Assembly: GCF_007858475.1 (NCBI RefSeq)
Contig: NZ_VIGX01000003.1
Coordinates: 62,001-126,000, forward strand
DNA from: Tsukamurella conjunctivitidis
Lineage (GTDB): Bacteria > Actinomycetota > Actinomycetes > Mycobacteriales > Mycobacteriaceae
Direction of reading: 5' to 3'
DNA: 64,000 nucleotides
The translations under genes and the position numbers were made by a program. Of this stretch, positions 43,831-55,126 are shown piece by piece (the first letter of the stretch is position 1; each line of letters starts with the position of its first letter). The notes under the pieces are model-generated. The model had not been told where the DNA came from. It worked only from the letters and a program-made list of their open reading frames with translations, and made no database searches.

Positions 43831-44286
43831 TCACGCGCGGTGGATCGCGAAGACGGGGTACCGGTCGGCGGCCGCCGCGAGCTCGTCGTCGGTGCTGTCG
43901 GCGGAGAGTCCGGGGAAGAAGGCCCCGACCTCCCAGGCCCACTTCCGGAGGTAGGCGCGGAGCACCGGAACCTTCGCGGTCGGGTCGGTGATCTCGGTGG
44001 CGCGGAACGGTTCGACGGTGCGGCCGAGCCGGAGCTCACCCCCGGCGGCCGCACGCATGTTCCGCACCCACTGAGTGACGCCGCGCGCTGCGATTAGGTG
44101 GTCGGCCCCGTTGACGGCGAGGACGTTGACGGGGACCGTGCGCCACTCCCCCGACGTCCGCCCGCGCACCGCGAGTTCGCGGCTGCCGTAGACGGAGACG
44201 CCGCGGCGGGCGAGCCAGGCGACGGTGTTGTTGAACGCGGTCGCGGTGCGGCCGGGGCGGACGTGGTCGGCGGCGGGTGCGGTCAT
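43831..44286 (-). CDS. deazaflavin-dependent nitroreductase-family protein (DDN-like)
   Basis: 151 residues of the split-barrel family that includes M. tuberculosis Ddn. The order RGVSVYGSRELAVRGRTSGE, TVPVNVLAVNGADHLIAARG and TQWVRNMRAAAGGELRLG is characteristic, with the RG-(R/K)-x-SG loop binding cofactor phosphate. Members use F420H2 or FAD/FMN to reduce quinones and nitro compounds. The ATG at 44286 has GGAGGAT upstream. Its promoter (TTGACA at 44355-44350, GAGCAT at 44332-44327, 17-base spacing) is flanked by two copies of a TetR-type operator, so the divergent TetR protein probably represses it. Confidence 0.88.
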   Translation of the reverse strand: MTAPAADHVRPGRTATAFNNTVAWLARRGVSVYGSRELAVRGRTSGEWRTVPVNVLAVNGADHLIAARGVTQWVRNMRAAAGGELRLGRTVEPFRATEITDPTAKVPVLRAYLRKWAWEVGAFFPGLSADSTDDELAAAADRYPVFAIHRA

Positions 44287-44302
44287 GGGATCCTCCATTT
44301 GT

Positions 44303-44373
44303 GAGCAGTGCTCTCGTTTCCGTCTCATGCTCTCGCTGCGACTCACAGTTGTCAAGAGCGGTGCTCTCGTTTC
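44303..44373. promoter_or_regulatory. paired TetR operators in a divergent promoter
   Basis: GAGCAGTGCTCTCGTTTC (44303-44320) and GAGCGGTGCTCTCGTTTC (44356-44373) differ at one base and lie 53 bases apart. Each contains a dyad: GAGCA-G-TGCTC in the first, AGAGC-GGT-GCTCT in the second. The minus-strand promoter TTGACA-N17-GAGCAT is between them, with one operator just upstream of the -35 and one just downstream of the -10. Confidence 0.65.
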
Positions 44374-44395
44374 GGATCGGTGCGATGATCGGGCG

Positions 44396-46179
<1,784 letters not shown>

Positions 46180-46182
46180 CTA

Positions 46183-46791
46183 CTACTCCGATCGATTCTT
46201 GGCGGACGTGCGGAGGACGGCGGGCAGCTTCGGCCAGGGGCCCCGGCGCTCCCGCCCGGGTGCGGTGTCCTTGAGGCGCCGCTGCACCTGCCGGACGACC
46301 GACGACGGCGCGCGCCCCACGGTGGAGACGCGGATCGTCGCGAGTTCGCGGTAGATCGGCGTGCGGCGTGCCATCAGGGCGCGGTACGCCGCGGCGGGGT
46401 CGTCCCCCTTGAGGAGCGGGCGGGAGGACCCGACGGTGCGCCGGATCCCCTCCTCCTCGGTCAGTTCCAGGTAGACGACCTGGTGCCGGCGCAGCAGCGC
46501 GCGGGTCGTCTCCGAAAGGACCGCACCGCCGCCGAGGGAGACGACGCCGGGGTGGTGTGCGACCACGTCGGCGACGACGCCCTCTTCGATGGCACGGAAG
46601 ACGGGCTCGCCGTCGCCGGCGAAGATCTGCGGGATCGACCGGCCCTCGCGGCGCTCGATCTCCTCATCGACGTCGAGGAACTCGACCCGGAGGGCCCGGG
46701 CCAGACGCCGGCCGATGGTCGTCTTCCCCGCCCCGGGCGGGCCGATCAGGATCGCCGCGGGCCCCGGCTCTCGGCCGGGCGCGGTGCCCAT
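46183..46791 (-). CDS. aroK: shikimate kinase
   Basis: 202 residues. The P-loop is LIGPPGAGKTTIGRRLA; shikimate-binding residues are in FLDVDEEIERREGRSIPQIF and VVSLGGGAVLS; the lid contains RPLLKGDD. The last 30 residues are a basic tail beyond the enzyme core. It phosphorylates shikimate. The ATG at 46791 overlaps the aroC stop by one base (TGATG). Confidence 0.95.
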   Translation of the reverse strand: MGTAPGREPGPAAILIGPPGAGKTTIGRRLARALRVEFLDVDEEIERREGRSIPQIFAGDGEPVFRAIEEGVVADVVAHHPGVVSLGGGAVLSETTRALLRRHQVVYLELTEEEGIRRTVGSSRPLLKGDDPAAAYRALMARRTPIYRELATIRVSTVGRAPSSVVRQVQRRLKDTAPGRERRGPWPKLPAVLRTSAKNRSE

Positions 46792-47996
46792 CAGATCGCC
46801 TCGGGCGTCACCCGCTGCAACCGCGCCGCCACCTGCTCGGAGTACCGCTCGATGTTGCTGCGGGTCTCGGCGAGGCTGTCGCCGCCGAACTTCTCGAGCG
46901 CGGCCTGGGCAACGACGAGCGCCACCATGGCCTCGGCCACGACGCCGGCCGCCGGCACCGCGCAGACGTCGCTGCGCTGGTGGATCGCCACGGCCTCGGT
47001 GCCCGTCTGCATGTCGATGGTGCGCAGCGCGCGCGGGACCGTCGAGATCGGCTTCATCGCCGCCCGTACGCGCAGCTCCTCACCGTTGGTCATGCCGCCC
47101 TCGACGCCGCCCGCGCGATTCGTCGAACGGAGCACGCCGCCCTTGTCGGGCAGCATCTCGTCGTGCGCGGCGCTGCCGCGGCGGCGGGCGGTCTCGAAGC
47201 CGTCGCCGACCTCGACGCCCTTGATCGCCTGGATGCCCATGAGCGCGGCGGCGAGCCGCGCGTCGAGGCGGCTCTCCCCCGAGGCGACGGAGCCGATGCC
47301 CACCGGCAGACCCGTGACCACGACCTCGACGACGCCGCCGAGGGTGTCGCCGTCCTTCTTGGCGGCCTCGATCTCGGTGATCATCGACTGCTCCGCCGCC
47401 TCGTCGAAGGCGCGGACGGGCGAGGCGTCGATCCGGTCGAGGTCGGCGCCCGTCGGGGTCGGACCCACGTAGGGCTCGGACGCGCCGATCGAGATGACGT
47501 GACTGACGACCTCGGCGCCGAACGCCTGGCGGAGGAAGTTCCGGGCGACGGTGCCGGCCGCGACGCGGGCGGCAGTCTCGCGGGCGCTCGCGCGTTCCAG
47601 CACGGGGCGGGCGTCGTCGAAGCCGTACTTGAGCATGCCCGAGTAGTCGGCGTGACCGGGGCGCGGCCGGGTGAGCGGCGCGTTGCGGGCCATGCCGTCG
47701 AGCAGCTCCTGGTCGACGGGATCGGCCGACATGACCTGCTCCCACTTCGGCCACTCCGTGTTGCCGATCTCGATGGCGACGGGGCCCGCCTGCGTGCGGC
47801 CGTGCCGCACGCCGCCGAGGATGGTGACCTTGTCGGCCTCGAACTTCATGCGCGCACCACGGCCGTAGCCGAGGCGTCGCCGCGCCAACTGGGCGGCGAT
47901 GTCCGACGACGTGACCTCGACGCCCGCGACCATGCCCTCCACGAGGGCCACGAGGGCGGGGCCGTGCGATTCTCCTGCGGTGATCCAGCGCAACAC
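46791..47996 (-). CDS. aroC: chorismate synthase
   Basis: 401 residues, identical in length to the M. tuberculosis enzyme. It forms chorismate from EPSP and needs reduced FMN, linking it to riboflavin supply. Signatures are [50 protein letters not shown] followed by [11 protein letters not shown], and [11 protein letters not shown]. The GTG at 47996 ([12 protein letters not shown]) is chosen by family match over ATGs at 48005 and 48008; GATGAT ends 7 bases upstream, so it too may be leaderless. It heads aroC-aroK-aroB. Confidence 0.96.
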   Translation of the reverse strand: MLRWITAGESHGPALVALVEGMVAGVEVTSSDIAAQLARRRLGYGRGARMKFEADKVTILGGVRHGRTQAGPVAIEIGNTEWPKWEQVMSADPVDQELLDGMARNAPLTRPRPGHADYSGMLKYGFDDARPVLERASARETAARVAAGTVARNFLRQAFGAEVVSHVISIGASEPYVGPTPTGADLDRIDASPVRAFDEAAEQSMITEIEAAKKDGDTLGGVVEVVVTGLPVGIGSVASGESRLDARLAAALMGIQAIKGVEVGDGFETARRRGSAAHDEMLPDKGGVLRSTNRAGGVEGGMTNGEELRVRAAMKPISTVPRALRTIDMQTGTEAVAIHQRSDVCAVPAAGVVAEAMVALVVAQAALEKFGGDSLAETRSNIERYSEQVAARLQRVTPEAI

Positions 47997-48063
47997 GCGT
48001 CCCATCATCCCAGATCGACCCGCCGGACCGTGAGTTCGGGTAGCCGAAATCTCATTCACAGGC

Positions 48064-48069
48064 TATGGT
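48064..48069 (+). promoter_or_regulatory. -10 box TATGGT (leaderless type)
   Basis: TATGGT, then GAAGACC (7 bases), then the ATG at 48077. The box includes the alternative ATG at 48065, which it makes unlikely as a start. Confidence 0.4.
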
Positions 48070-48076
48070 GAAGACC

Positions 48077-48328
48077 ATGACCACCTACACCGCATCCTCG
48101 ACTTCCGACCGTCGCGCCGCCGCGCTGCGGTCCACCGTCGATGTTTTCGGTGTCGCGTGGCCCCGCTACAAGGCGGAGGCCCTGGTCGCCGCGTTGGTCG
48201 TGCTCGCGCTCGGCGCGGTCCTCACCCTCGCCACCGGCGCTGCCTCGTTCGCGCCCGCCGTGCTCGCCGCCACCGGCGTCGGCATCGCGGTGTGGTGGGC
48301 GGCGCGCGCCGTGCACGGTCGCGCCTAG
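48077..48328 (+). CDS. small two-helix membrane protein
   Basis: 83 residues, not recognised. A polar N-terminus (MTTYTASSTSDRRAAALRST) is followed by two predicted transmembrane helices (about 35-55 and 58-78) joined by a short turn, ending in basic residues. It is divergent from aroC. The ATG at 48077 is preferred over the ATG at 48065 because TATGGT (48064-48069) ends 7 bases before it, the leaderless layout. No function can be proposed. Confidence 0.65.
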   Translation: MTTYTASSTSDRRAAALRSTVDVFGVAWPRYKAEALVAALVVLALGAVLTLATGAASFAPAVLAATGVGIAVWWAARAVHGRA

Positions 48329-48379
48329 CCGACCCCGCGTGCGGCGGCCTGTGGACCCGCGCGCGCTCCGCGGGACCCC

Positions 48380-48409
48380 TTGCCCGCGCCTTCCCCGCGG
48401 ACGTACGGT
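48380..48409 (+). promoter_or_regulatory. candidate promoter of the MutS-like pair
   Basis: TTGCCC (48380-48385) and TACGGT (48404-48409) are 18 bases apart, about 85 bases before the first MutS-like gene, in the only gap available upstream of it. Confidence 0.35.
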
Positions 48410-48493
48410 CGAATGACCGGCGGTCCACGTGGGCGCCGCCGACACCACCCGCCGGTCCGGCCGTGACGACACGGGCGAGAGCGGAGGTGCGTT

Positions 48494-50008
48494 GTGAACT
48501 CCCCCTCTCTCCTCGGCACGCCCGCCGGCACCGTCCCCGAGCACGAGCCCGGATACTTCGCCGATCTGGGCCTGGACCGCATCGTCGACGCGGTCGCGGC
48601 CCACGACCCCGCGATCGTCCCCCTCTTCCGCTCCCGTGCCCCGACGGTGCCGGTCGCGCGGTATCGGCAGGACCTGTGCAGAGCCCTCCGGCGGGACGGC
48701 GACCTCGTCGCCGGGCTCCGGCGGTTCGGCGCGGCGATGGCCGAGATGCGCGCGGCCCGGTCGAACGCCGAGCGGCTGCGGCTGCGGCCCGAGTGCGACG
48801 CCTGGGCCCTGGACGGGGCCCGCCGCTACCTCGCCGCGGTCGCCGGGCTCCGTGAGACGCTCGCGGTCGTCGCGGACCCGCCCGCCGCGCTGAGCGACCT
48901 GCGCGCACACCTGGACACACTGATCGATTCGCCCGAGCATCGCGAGACGGCGCACGACGCGGCGGACGTGGCGGCGCAGCTGGCCGGCGTCGAGTACACC
49001 GTGCGGATCAAGAAGTCCGACGTCCGCGTGGGCCGCTACCAGGGAGAACCTGATTACGGCGCCGAGGTCGCGGCCGTCTTCGAGCGGTTCCGGGTCGACG
49101 GCGGTGCCCGCCGCGCGGAGGCCGCCCCCGTGCGGCCCGGTCTCGACGGTGTCGAGGCCGCCATCCTCACCGACGTCACCGCCCTGTTCCCCGACGCCTT
49201 CCGCGCGCTCGCCCGGTTCCGGGAGCGGCACGCCGGTGACGACGACCCGGTCCTGGCCCGCGTGGACCTCGAGATCCGCTGGTACCTGGGCTGTCTGGAC
49301 TTCATCGCCCGTCTGGAGGCGGCGGGGGTACCGTTCACGGTCCCGGCGATCGCCGACGGAACCGTCCTCGACGCGCACGGCACCGTGGACCTCGCGCTCG
49401 CGGCGGACCTGGTCCGGCGAGGCCTGCCGGTCGTGGGCAACGACCTCCGACTCGGCGCCGATGAGCGCGTGCTGGTGATCACCGGGCCCAATCACGGCGG
49501 GAAGACCGCGCTCGCCCGGGCGTTCGGCCAGATCCACCACCTGGCGGCGCTCGGGCTCCCCGTGCCGGGCACCGACGTCACCATCGGGCTCTTCGACGAG
49601 TTGTTCACCCAGTTCGAGCGGCCCGAATCCGCCGACGACCGGCGCGGCCGACTCGAGGCGGACATCGAGGGCATGCGCGCGATCCTGACCGCGGCGACCG
49701 GCCGGAGCGTGGTGGTGATGAACGAGACCTTCGCATCGACCTCCGTGGAGGACGGGGCGCGCCTCGGTGCCGCCGTCGTCGGCCGGCTGGTGGCGACCGG
49801 CGCGCGATGCGCCTACGTCACCTTCGTCGACGAGATCGCCCACCTCGGCGACGGGGTGGTGAGCATGACCGCCGACGTCCCCGTCGAGCCTTCTGCTCGA
49901 ACGTTCCGGGTGCGGCGCGGCCGGCCGCAGGGACTCGCCCACGCCGCGGCGCTCGCCCGCCGGCACGGACTCGACGCCGAGGCCTTGCGCCGGAGGATCG
50001 TGTCGTGA
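48494..50008 (+). CDS. MutS-family ATPase, first of a pair (no mismatch-binding domain)
   Basis: 504 residues, half the length of true MutS. The N-terminal half is helical and resembles the MutS core/lever region; there is no mismatch-recognition domain I. The C-terminal half (about 300-504) is a MutS ABC ATPase with Walker A G331-PNHGGKT (MutS: GPNMGGKST), Walker B VVVMNETFAST with Asn410-Glu411 where MutS has Asp-Glu, and FASTSVEDG matching the MutS signature. At the switch where MutS has Thr-His this protein has Thr443-Phe444. The GTG at 48494 has GGAGG 6 bases upstream. Its stop overlaps the next MutS-like gene, so the two probably form a heterodimer. Function unknown. Confidence 0.85.
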   Translation: MNSPSLLGTPAGTVPEHEPGYFADLGLDRIVDAVAAHDPAIVPLFRSRAPTVPVARYRQDLCRALRRDGDLVAGLRRFGAAMAEMRAARSNAERLRLRPECDAWALDGARRYLAAVAGLRETLAVVADPPAALSDLRAHLDTLIDSPEHRETAHDAADVAAQLAGVEYTVRIKKSDVRVGRYQGEPDYGAEVAAVFERFRVDGGARRAEAAPVRPGLDGVEAAILTDVTALFPDAFRALARFRERHAGDDDPVLARVDLEIRWYLGCLDFIARLEAAGVPFTVPAIADGTVLDAHGTVDLALAADLVRRGLPVVGNDLRLGADERVLVITGPNHGGKTALARAFGQIHHLAALGLPVPGTDVTIGLFDELFTQFERPESADDRRGRLEADIEGMRAILTAATGRSVVVMNETFASTSVEDGARLGAAVVGRLVATGARCAYVTFVDEIAHLGDGVVSMTADVPVEPSARTFRVRRGRPQGLAHAAALARRHGLDAEALRRRIVS

Positions 50009-51486
50009 GGACGCGCCTGCTCTACCGCGACCGGGACCTGCGGGAACCCCCTCAGGCTCCGCCGCGGTCCGAGGAACTGCGCCGGAACCTGGGACTGGAC
50101 CGGCTGCTCCCGGTCATGGCCTCCGGCGACGACGCCCTCTACCGCGTCGCGGAGACGATGCTCCTCGGCGACGTCGCCTCTGCCGACGATATCCGCTACC
50201 GCCACGAGGTCCTGCGGGACTGCCTCGCCCACCCGGACGCGGTCGACGACCTGCGGCGGATCGCGGTGCGCGCGGTCGAGCGGGAGCGCCACAACTACTT
50301 CGGGTTGTTCACCCGCGCCACGCCGGACAAGGTGCTGTACCGATCCCTCGACGTTCTCGACATGTTCCTGGGCGCCTTCACCGAGCTGCGTGCGGCCTGC
50401 GACCGGTGGCGCGGCGCCTTCTCGTCGGCGGGCTTCGACGCCTTCTTCTCGTGCATCGCCACCGACCTCGACGACGACTACCTCGCGGCGGTCCGGGAAC
50501 ACCTGGAGGGACTCCGCTTCGCGAAGGGCGAATTGATCAGCATGCGACTCGGAACCGGCGCGCACGGGACTGATCACGTCCTGCGCCACCCGGACCGCTC
50601 GGGGTGGCGCCGCCTGCGCGCGCGGGACGGCGCGATCGACCTCGACGTCGACGACCCCGCGGCCGCGGAGGCCCTGACCGTGCTGGCGGGCCGCGGTATC
50701 CGGACCGCGGCGGACGCCGTCGCGCAGGCCGCCGAGCACGTGGCCGCCTACTTCCGGACCATCGCCGACGAACTCGGCTTCTACCGCGCCGTGATGAACC
50801 TCCTCGCCGCCCTCGACGAGCGCGGCGCTCCGTGGTGCCTTCCGGAGCCGTCGGCGCGGGGACCGCTGTGCCACGGTCTCTACCATCCGGTGCTGGCTCT
50901 GGAGACGCGGGAACCGGTCGTCGGCAACGACATCGACACCGAGGGCGCGTCGGTCACGATCATCACCGGCGCCAACCACGGCGGGAAGACGACGCTGCTG
51001 CGGAGCATCGGCACGGCGCAGCTCATGTTCCGCTGCGGAATGCCGGTCCCGGCACGCGACTACCGCGGGCCCGTCCATCCTCAGGTCCTCACCCACTTCG
51101 GCGGCGAGGAGCGGGGAGGCGGCGACACCGCGGGGCGGCTGGAGGAGGAACTGGGCCGGATGAGCGCGGTCGCCGACGTGATCCGCCCGGGAGCGCTCCT
51201 GCTGTGCAACGAGTCGCTCGCCTCGACGAACGAGCGCGAGGGGGCGGCGCTGGCGCGGCAGATCGTGGAAACGATGCGGGACTGCGGGATCTCCGTCGTG
51301 TACGTGACGCACATGTACGAGCTCGCGCGCGGTCTCGCCGATGCGGGCGACCCGCGGCACGCCTTCCTGCGCGCGGAGCGCCTCCCCACCGGAGATCGCA
51401 CCTTCCGGATCCTGCCCGGCCGGCCCCTGCCCACGAGCCACGGCGAGGACCTGTTCCAGCGGATCTTCGGGAGCGCCGGGGTGTGA
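50005..51486 (+). CDS. MutS-family ATPase, second of a pair
   Basis: 493 residues. The layout is like its neighbour: a helical N-terminal part (about 20-290) with no mismatch-recognition domain, then a MutS-type ATPase. Walker A is G322-ANHGGKTTLL, Walker B is GALLLCNESLAST with Asn402-Glu403, and NEREGAAL corresponds to the MutS signature region. Unlike the first protein it keeps the switch His436 in YVTHMYEL. The GTG at 50005 overlaps the upstream stop (GTGA), so synthesis is coupled. It ends 5 bases before the convergent dnaE1. Roles in DNA transactions or in remodelling another complex are both open. Confidence 0.85.
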   Translation: MRTRLLYRDRDLREPPQAPPRSEELRRNLGLDRLLPVMASGDDALYRVAETMLLGDVASADDIRYRHEVLRDCLAHPDAVDDLRRIAVRAVERERHNYFGLFTRATPDKVLYRSLDVLDMFLGAFTELRAACDRWRGAFSSAGFDAFFSCIATDLDDDYLAAVREHLEGLRFAKGELISMRLGTGAHGTDHVLRHPDRSGWRRLRARDGAIDLDVDDPAAAEALTVLAGRGIRTAADAVAQAAEHVAAYFRTIADELGFYRAVMNLLAALDERGAPWCLPEPSARGPLCHGLYHPVLALETREPVVGNDIDTEGASVTIITGANHGGKTTLLRSIGTAQLMFRCGMPVPARDYRGPVHPQVLTHFGGEERGGGDTAGRLEEELGRMSAVADVIRPGALLLCNESLASTNEREGAALARQIVETMRDCGISVVYVTHMYELARGLADAGDPRHAFLRAERLPTGDRTFRILPGRPLPTSHGEDLFQRIFGSAGV

Positions 51487-51491
51487 TCGGG

Positions 51492-54400
51492 TCAGGCCAG
51501 GCAGTTCGGGCCGAGCAACGCCTTCAGGTCGCCCATCAGCGACGACGACGGGTTCACCCGGAGGGTGTCGTCGAGCCGCAGCGTGGTGGCCTTGTCGCCG
51601 CTGACGAGCTTGACGTGCACGTCCGAGACGCCGGGGTGACGCTGCAGCACCTGCTTGAGCGCGGAGACCTTGTCCTGCGTGCACACCCGGGTCTGCATCG
51701 TCAGTGACAGCGGCTTCGCCACACCGATCTGGGACAGGTCGATCGGCGCGATGTCGTTGGCGATCAGGGTGACCTTGTCGTCCCGGAAGTTCACGCGCGC
51801 CTTGATGAGCACCACCGCGTCCTCGACGACCTCGGCGCCGTACGCGGCGTAGGCCTGCGGGAAGAAGAACACCTCGATACCACCCGAGAGGTCCTCGATC
51901 TGCGCTGAAGCGAAGGGCGCGCCGTTCTTGTTCACGCGCCGGTTCACGGACTGCAGGATGCCGCCGACGGTGACCTGGGTGCCGTCCTTGACGTCGCCCT
52001 CCACGATGGCCGGGATGGCGGTGTCGGTCTGCGCGGCGATGACGTGCTCGACACCGTCGAGCGGGTGCGCGGAGACGTACAGCCCCAGCATCTCCCGTTC
52101 GAGGGCGAGTTTGTGCTTGCCGTCCCATTCCTCGTCGGGGACCTTGATCGTGAAGACGTCGTCGATCGGACCGGCGGCACCGTCCTCCTCGCCCATCGAT
52201 CCGAAGAGATCGAACTGGCCCACGGCCTCGGCCTTCTTGGTGGACAGGACCGACTCGATCGCGTCGGCGTGCACCAGCAGCAGGCCCTTGCGGGGATGGT
52301 CGAGCGAGTCGAAACCGCCCGCCTTGATGAGGGATTCGGTGACCTTCTTGGAACAGGCCGCGACCTCGATCTTGGCGAGGTAATCCGAGAAGGAGGTGAA
52401 GTTCCCCTTCTCCGTGCGGGTGTTCACGATGGACGCGACCACGCCCTCACCGACGTTGCGCACCGACCCCATGCCGAATCGGATGTCCTCGCCCACCGAG
52501 GTGAAGGCGTGGAAGGACTCGTTGACGTCCGGCGGGAGGACGGTGATGCCGAGGCGGCGGCAGTCACCGAGGTAGATGGCGGCCTTGTCCTTGTCGTCGC
52601 CGACGGAGGTGAGCAGCGCGGCCATGTACTCGGCCGGGTAGTTCGCCTTGAGGTAGGCGGTCCAGTAGGAGACCAGGCCGTAGGCGGCGGCGTGCGACTT
52701 GTTGAACGCGTAACCCGCGAAGGGCAGCACCGTCTCCCACAGTGCGGTGATCGCGGCCTGGGAGAAGCCGTTGTCGAGCATGCCCTGCTGGAAGCCGCCG
52801 TACGCTTCGTCGAGGACCTCCTTCTTCTTCTTGCCCATCGCGCGCCGCAGGATGTCGGCCTGTCCGAGGCTGTACCCGGCGACCTTCTGCGCGATCTGCA
52901 TGATCTGCTCCTGGAACACGATCAGGCCGAACGTGTCCGCGAGGATCTCCTTGAGCGGCTCCTCGAGCTCCGGATGGATCGGCTTGACCTGTTGCCGGCC
53001 GTTCTTGCGATCCGCGTAGTCGTTGTGCGCGTTCATGCCCATCGGGCCGGGTCGGTACAGGGCGCCGACGGCCACGATGTCCTCGAACTTGGTCGGCTGC
53101 ATGCGGCGCAGGAGGTCGCGCATCGGCCCGCCGTCGAGCTGGAAGACGCCGAGGGTGTTGCCCCGCTGCAGCAGCTCGTACGTGGTCTCGTCGTCGAGTG
53201 GGAGCTGGTCCATGTCCAGCTCGACACCGCGGTTGTGCTTGATGTTGTCCAGCGCGTCACCGATGACGGTGAGGTTGCGCAGGCCCAGGAAGTCCATCTT
53301 CAGCAGGCCGATGGCCTCGCACGACGGGTAGTCCCAACCGGTGATGATCGCGCCGTCCTGCGCACGCTTCCACACCGGGATCGCGTCGGTGAGCGGATCA
53401 CAGGACATGATCACCGCGCAGGCGTGCACGCCGGCGTTGCGGATCAGGCCCTCGAGCCCGAGCGCCATGTCGTAGATCTTCTTGACATCCGGATCGGTCT
53501 CGATCAGCTGCCGGACCTCGACGGCCTCCTTGTACCGCTCGTGCTCCGGGTCGGTGATGCCCTTGACCGAGATGTCCTTGGCCATGATGGGCGGCGGGAG
53601 CGCCTTGGTGATGCGGTCGGCGATCGAGTAACCGGGCTGGCCGTAGATGACGCGGGCCGAGTCCTTGATGGCGGCCTTCGTCTTGATGGTGCCGAACGTG
53701 ATGACCTGGGCCACCTTGTCGGAGCCCCACTTCTCCGAGGCGTAGGTGATCATCTCCCCGCGGCGGCGATCGTCGAAGTCGATGTCGATATCGGGCATCG
53801 AGACGCGCTCGGGGTTGAGGAACCGCTCGAACAGCAGGCCGTGCGGGATCGGGTCGATGTTGGTGATGCCCAGCGCCCACGCCACGAGCGAGCCTGCGGC
53901 GGAACCACGGCCCGGACCCACGCGGATGCCGACCTCGTGCGCGTGCGCGATCAGGTCGCCGACGACGAGGAAGTACGCCGGGAAACCCATCTCGTTGATG
54001 ACCGAGAGCTCGTACTTCGCCCGCTCGACGTAGTCCTCCGGCGGACCGTCGGGGAAGCGGCGGTTCAGCCCGTCCATCACCTCGGACTCGAGGAAGGACT
54101 CCTGCGTGTGGTTCTCCGGTACGGGGAACCGGGGCATCCGGTCCTTGTGCTCCCACACCTCGGCGTAGGACTGGACGCGCTCGCCGATCTCCACCGTCGA
54201 ATCGCACGCGCCCGGCACCTGCGAATCCCAGAGTTCCCGCATCTCCTGCGCGGACTTGAGGTAGTAGCCGTCACCGTCGAACTGGAAACGCGTGGGATCG
54301 GACAGCGTCTTGCCGGTCTGGATGCACAGCAGCGCGCCGTGCGACTCGGCCTTGTCCTTGGTGACGTAATGGCAGTCGTTCGTGGCCAGCGGCTTGATGC

Positions 54401-55046
54401 CCAGCTGGCGGCCGATGTTGAGCAGCCCCTCGCGGACGCGGCGCTCGATGTCGATGCCGTGGTCCATGAGCTCGAGGTAGAAGTTCTCCTTGCCGAAGAT
54501 CTCCTGCCACTTCGCGGCGGCCTCCAGCGCCTCCCGCTCGTGCCCGAGCCGCAGCCGGGTCTGCACCTCCCCCGACGGGCAGCCCGTGGTGGCGATGATG
54601 CCCTCGGCGTGCTCGGCGATGATCTCCGCGTCCATGCGGGACCACTTGCCCAGCTGCCCCTCGATCGACGCCAGCGAGCTGAGCTTGAACAGGTTCCTCA
54701 GACCGGTCGCGTTCTCCGCCACCATGGTCATGTGGGTGTACGCACCCGAACCCGAGACGTCGTCGCTCTTCTGCGACGGATCGCCCCACTTGACGCGCTT
54801 GGTGTTGAACCGGGACTCGGGGGCGATGTACGCCTCGATCCCGATGATCGGGGTGATGTCGTACTTCTTCGCCGTGTTGTAGAAGTCCGATGCACCGAAC
54901 ATGTTGCCGTGGTCGGACATGCCCACCGCCGTCATGCCCAGACGCTTGGCCTCCGCGAACAGCGGATCGACCTTGGCCGCACCGTCGAGCATCGAGTACT
55001 CGGTGTGGTTGTGCAGATGCACGAAGGAGCCGGCGGCGGACGTCAT
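51492..55046 (-). CDS. dnaE1: DNA polymerase III alpha subunit, DnaE1
   Basis: 1184 residues, the exact length of M. tuberculosis DnaE1. The PHP domain (about 5-280) begins [20 protein letters not shown] and keeps the metal ligands, in line with the proofreading role of the PHP domain in mycobacteria. The palm catalytic aspartates are in [33 protein letters not shown], the helix-hairpin-helix and OB domains follow. It is the replicative polymerase. The ATG at 55046 has GGAGGTGA upstream, and TACACT (55096-55091) is the likely -10. Confidence 0.97.
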   Translation of the reverse strand: MTSAAGSFVHLHNHTEYSMLDGAAKVDPLFAEAKRLGMTAVGMSDHGNMFGASDFYNTAKKYDITPIIGIEAYIAPESRFNTKRVKWGDPSQKSDDVSGSGAYTHMTMVAENATGLRNLFKLSSLASIEGQLGKWSRMDAEIIAEHAEGIIATTGCPSGEVQTRLRLGHEREALEAAAKWQEIFGKENFYLELMDHGIDIERRVREGLLNIGRQLGIKPLATNDCHYVTKDKAESHGALLCIQTGKTLSDPTRFQFDGDGYYLKSAQEMRELWDSQVPGACDSTVEIGERVQSYAEVWEHKDRMPRFPVPENHTQESFLESEVMDGLNRRFPDGPPEDYVERAKYELSVINEMGFPAYFLVVGDLIAHAHEVGIRVGPGRGSAAGSLVAWALGITNIDPIPHGLLFERFLNPERVSMPDIDIDFDDRRRGEMITYASEKWGSDKVAQVITFGTIKTKAAIKDSARVIYGQPGYSIADRITKALPPPIMAKDISVKGITDPEHERYKEAVEVRQLIETDPDVKKIYDMALGLEGLIRNAGVHACAVIMSCDPLTDAIPVWKRAQDGAIITGWDYPSCEAIGLLKMDFLGLRNLTVIGDALDNIKHNRGVELDMDQLPLDDETTYELLQRGNTLGVFQLDGGPMRDLLRRMQPTKFEDIVAVGALYRPGPMGMNAHNDYADRKNGRQQVKPIHPELEEPLKEILADTFGLIVFQEQIMQIAQKVAGYSLGQADILRRAMGKKKKEVLDEAYGGFQQGMLDNGFSQAAITALWETVLPFAGYAFNKSHAAAYGLVSYWTAYLKANYPAEYMAALLTSVGDDKDKAAIYLGDCRRLGITVLPPDVNESFHAFTSVGEDIRFGMGSVRNVGEGVVASIVNTRTEKGNFTSFSDYLAKIEVAACSKKVTESLIKAGGFDSLDHPRKGLLLVHADAIESVLSTKKAEAVGQFDLFGSMGEEDGAAGPIDDVFTIKVPDEEWDGKHKLALEREMLGLYVSAHPLDGVEHVIAAQTDTAIPAIVEGDVKDGTQVTVGGILQSVNRRVNKNGAPFASAQIEDLSGGIEVFFFPQAYAAYGAEVVEDAVVLIKARVNFRDDKVTLIANDIAPIDLSQIGVAKPLSLTMQTRVCTQDKVSALKQVLQRHPGVSDVHVKLVSGDKATTLRLDDTLRVNPSSSLMGDLKALLGPNCLA

Positions 55047-55090
55047 GGGCTACTCACCTCCGGTGGAGAATCTCATCGCTGTCATTACGC

Positions 55091-55096
55091 AGTGTA
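55091..55096 (-). promoter_or_regulatory. -10 box TACACT of dnaE1
   Basis: TACACT on the minus strand, about 45 bases before the ATG at 55046. A weak -35 (CGGACG) ends 16 bases upstream. It predicts a leader of about 38 bases with a Shine-Dalgarno sequence. Confidence 0.4.
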
Positions 55097-55126
55097 GGCG
55101 CTGCCACCGACACGTCCGACCGATCG

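Noticed and set aside
52044-55097. Open frame of about 1000 codons on the plus strand
   Set aside because: Antisense shadow of dnaE1, with no start signal and no recognisable motifs.
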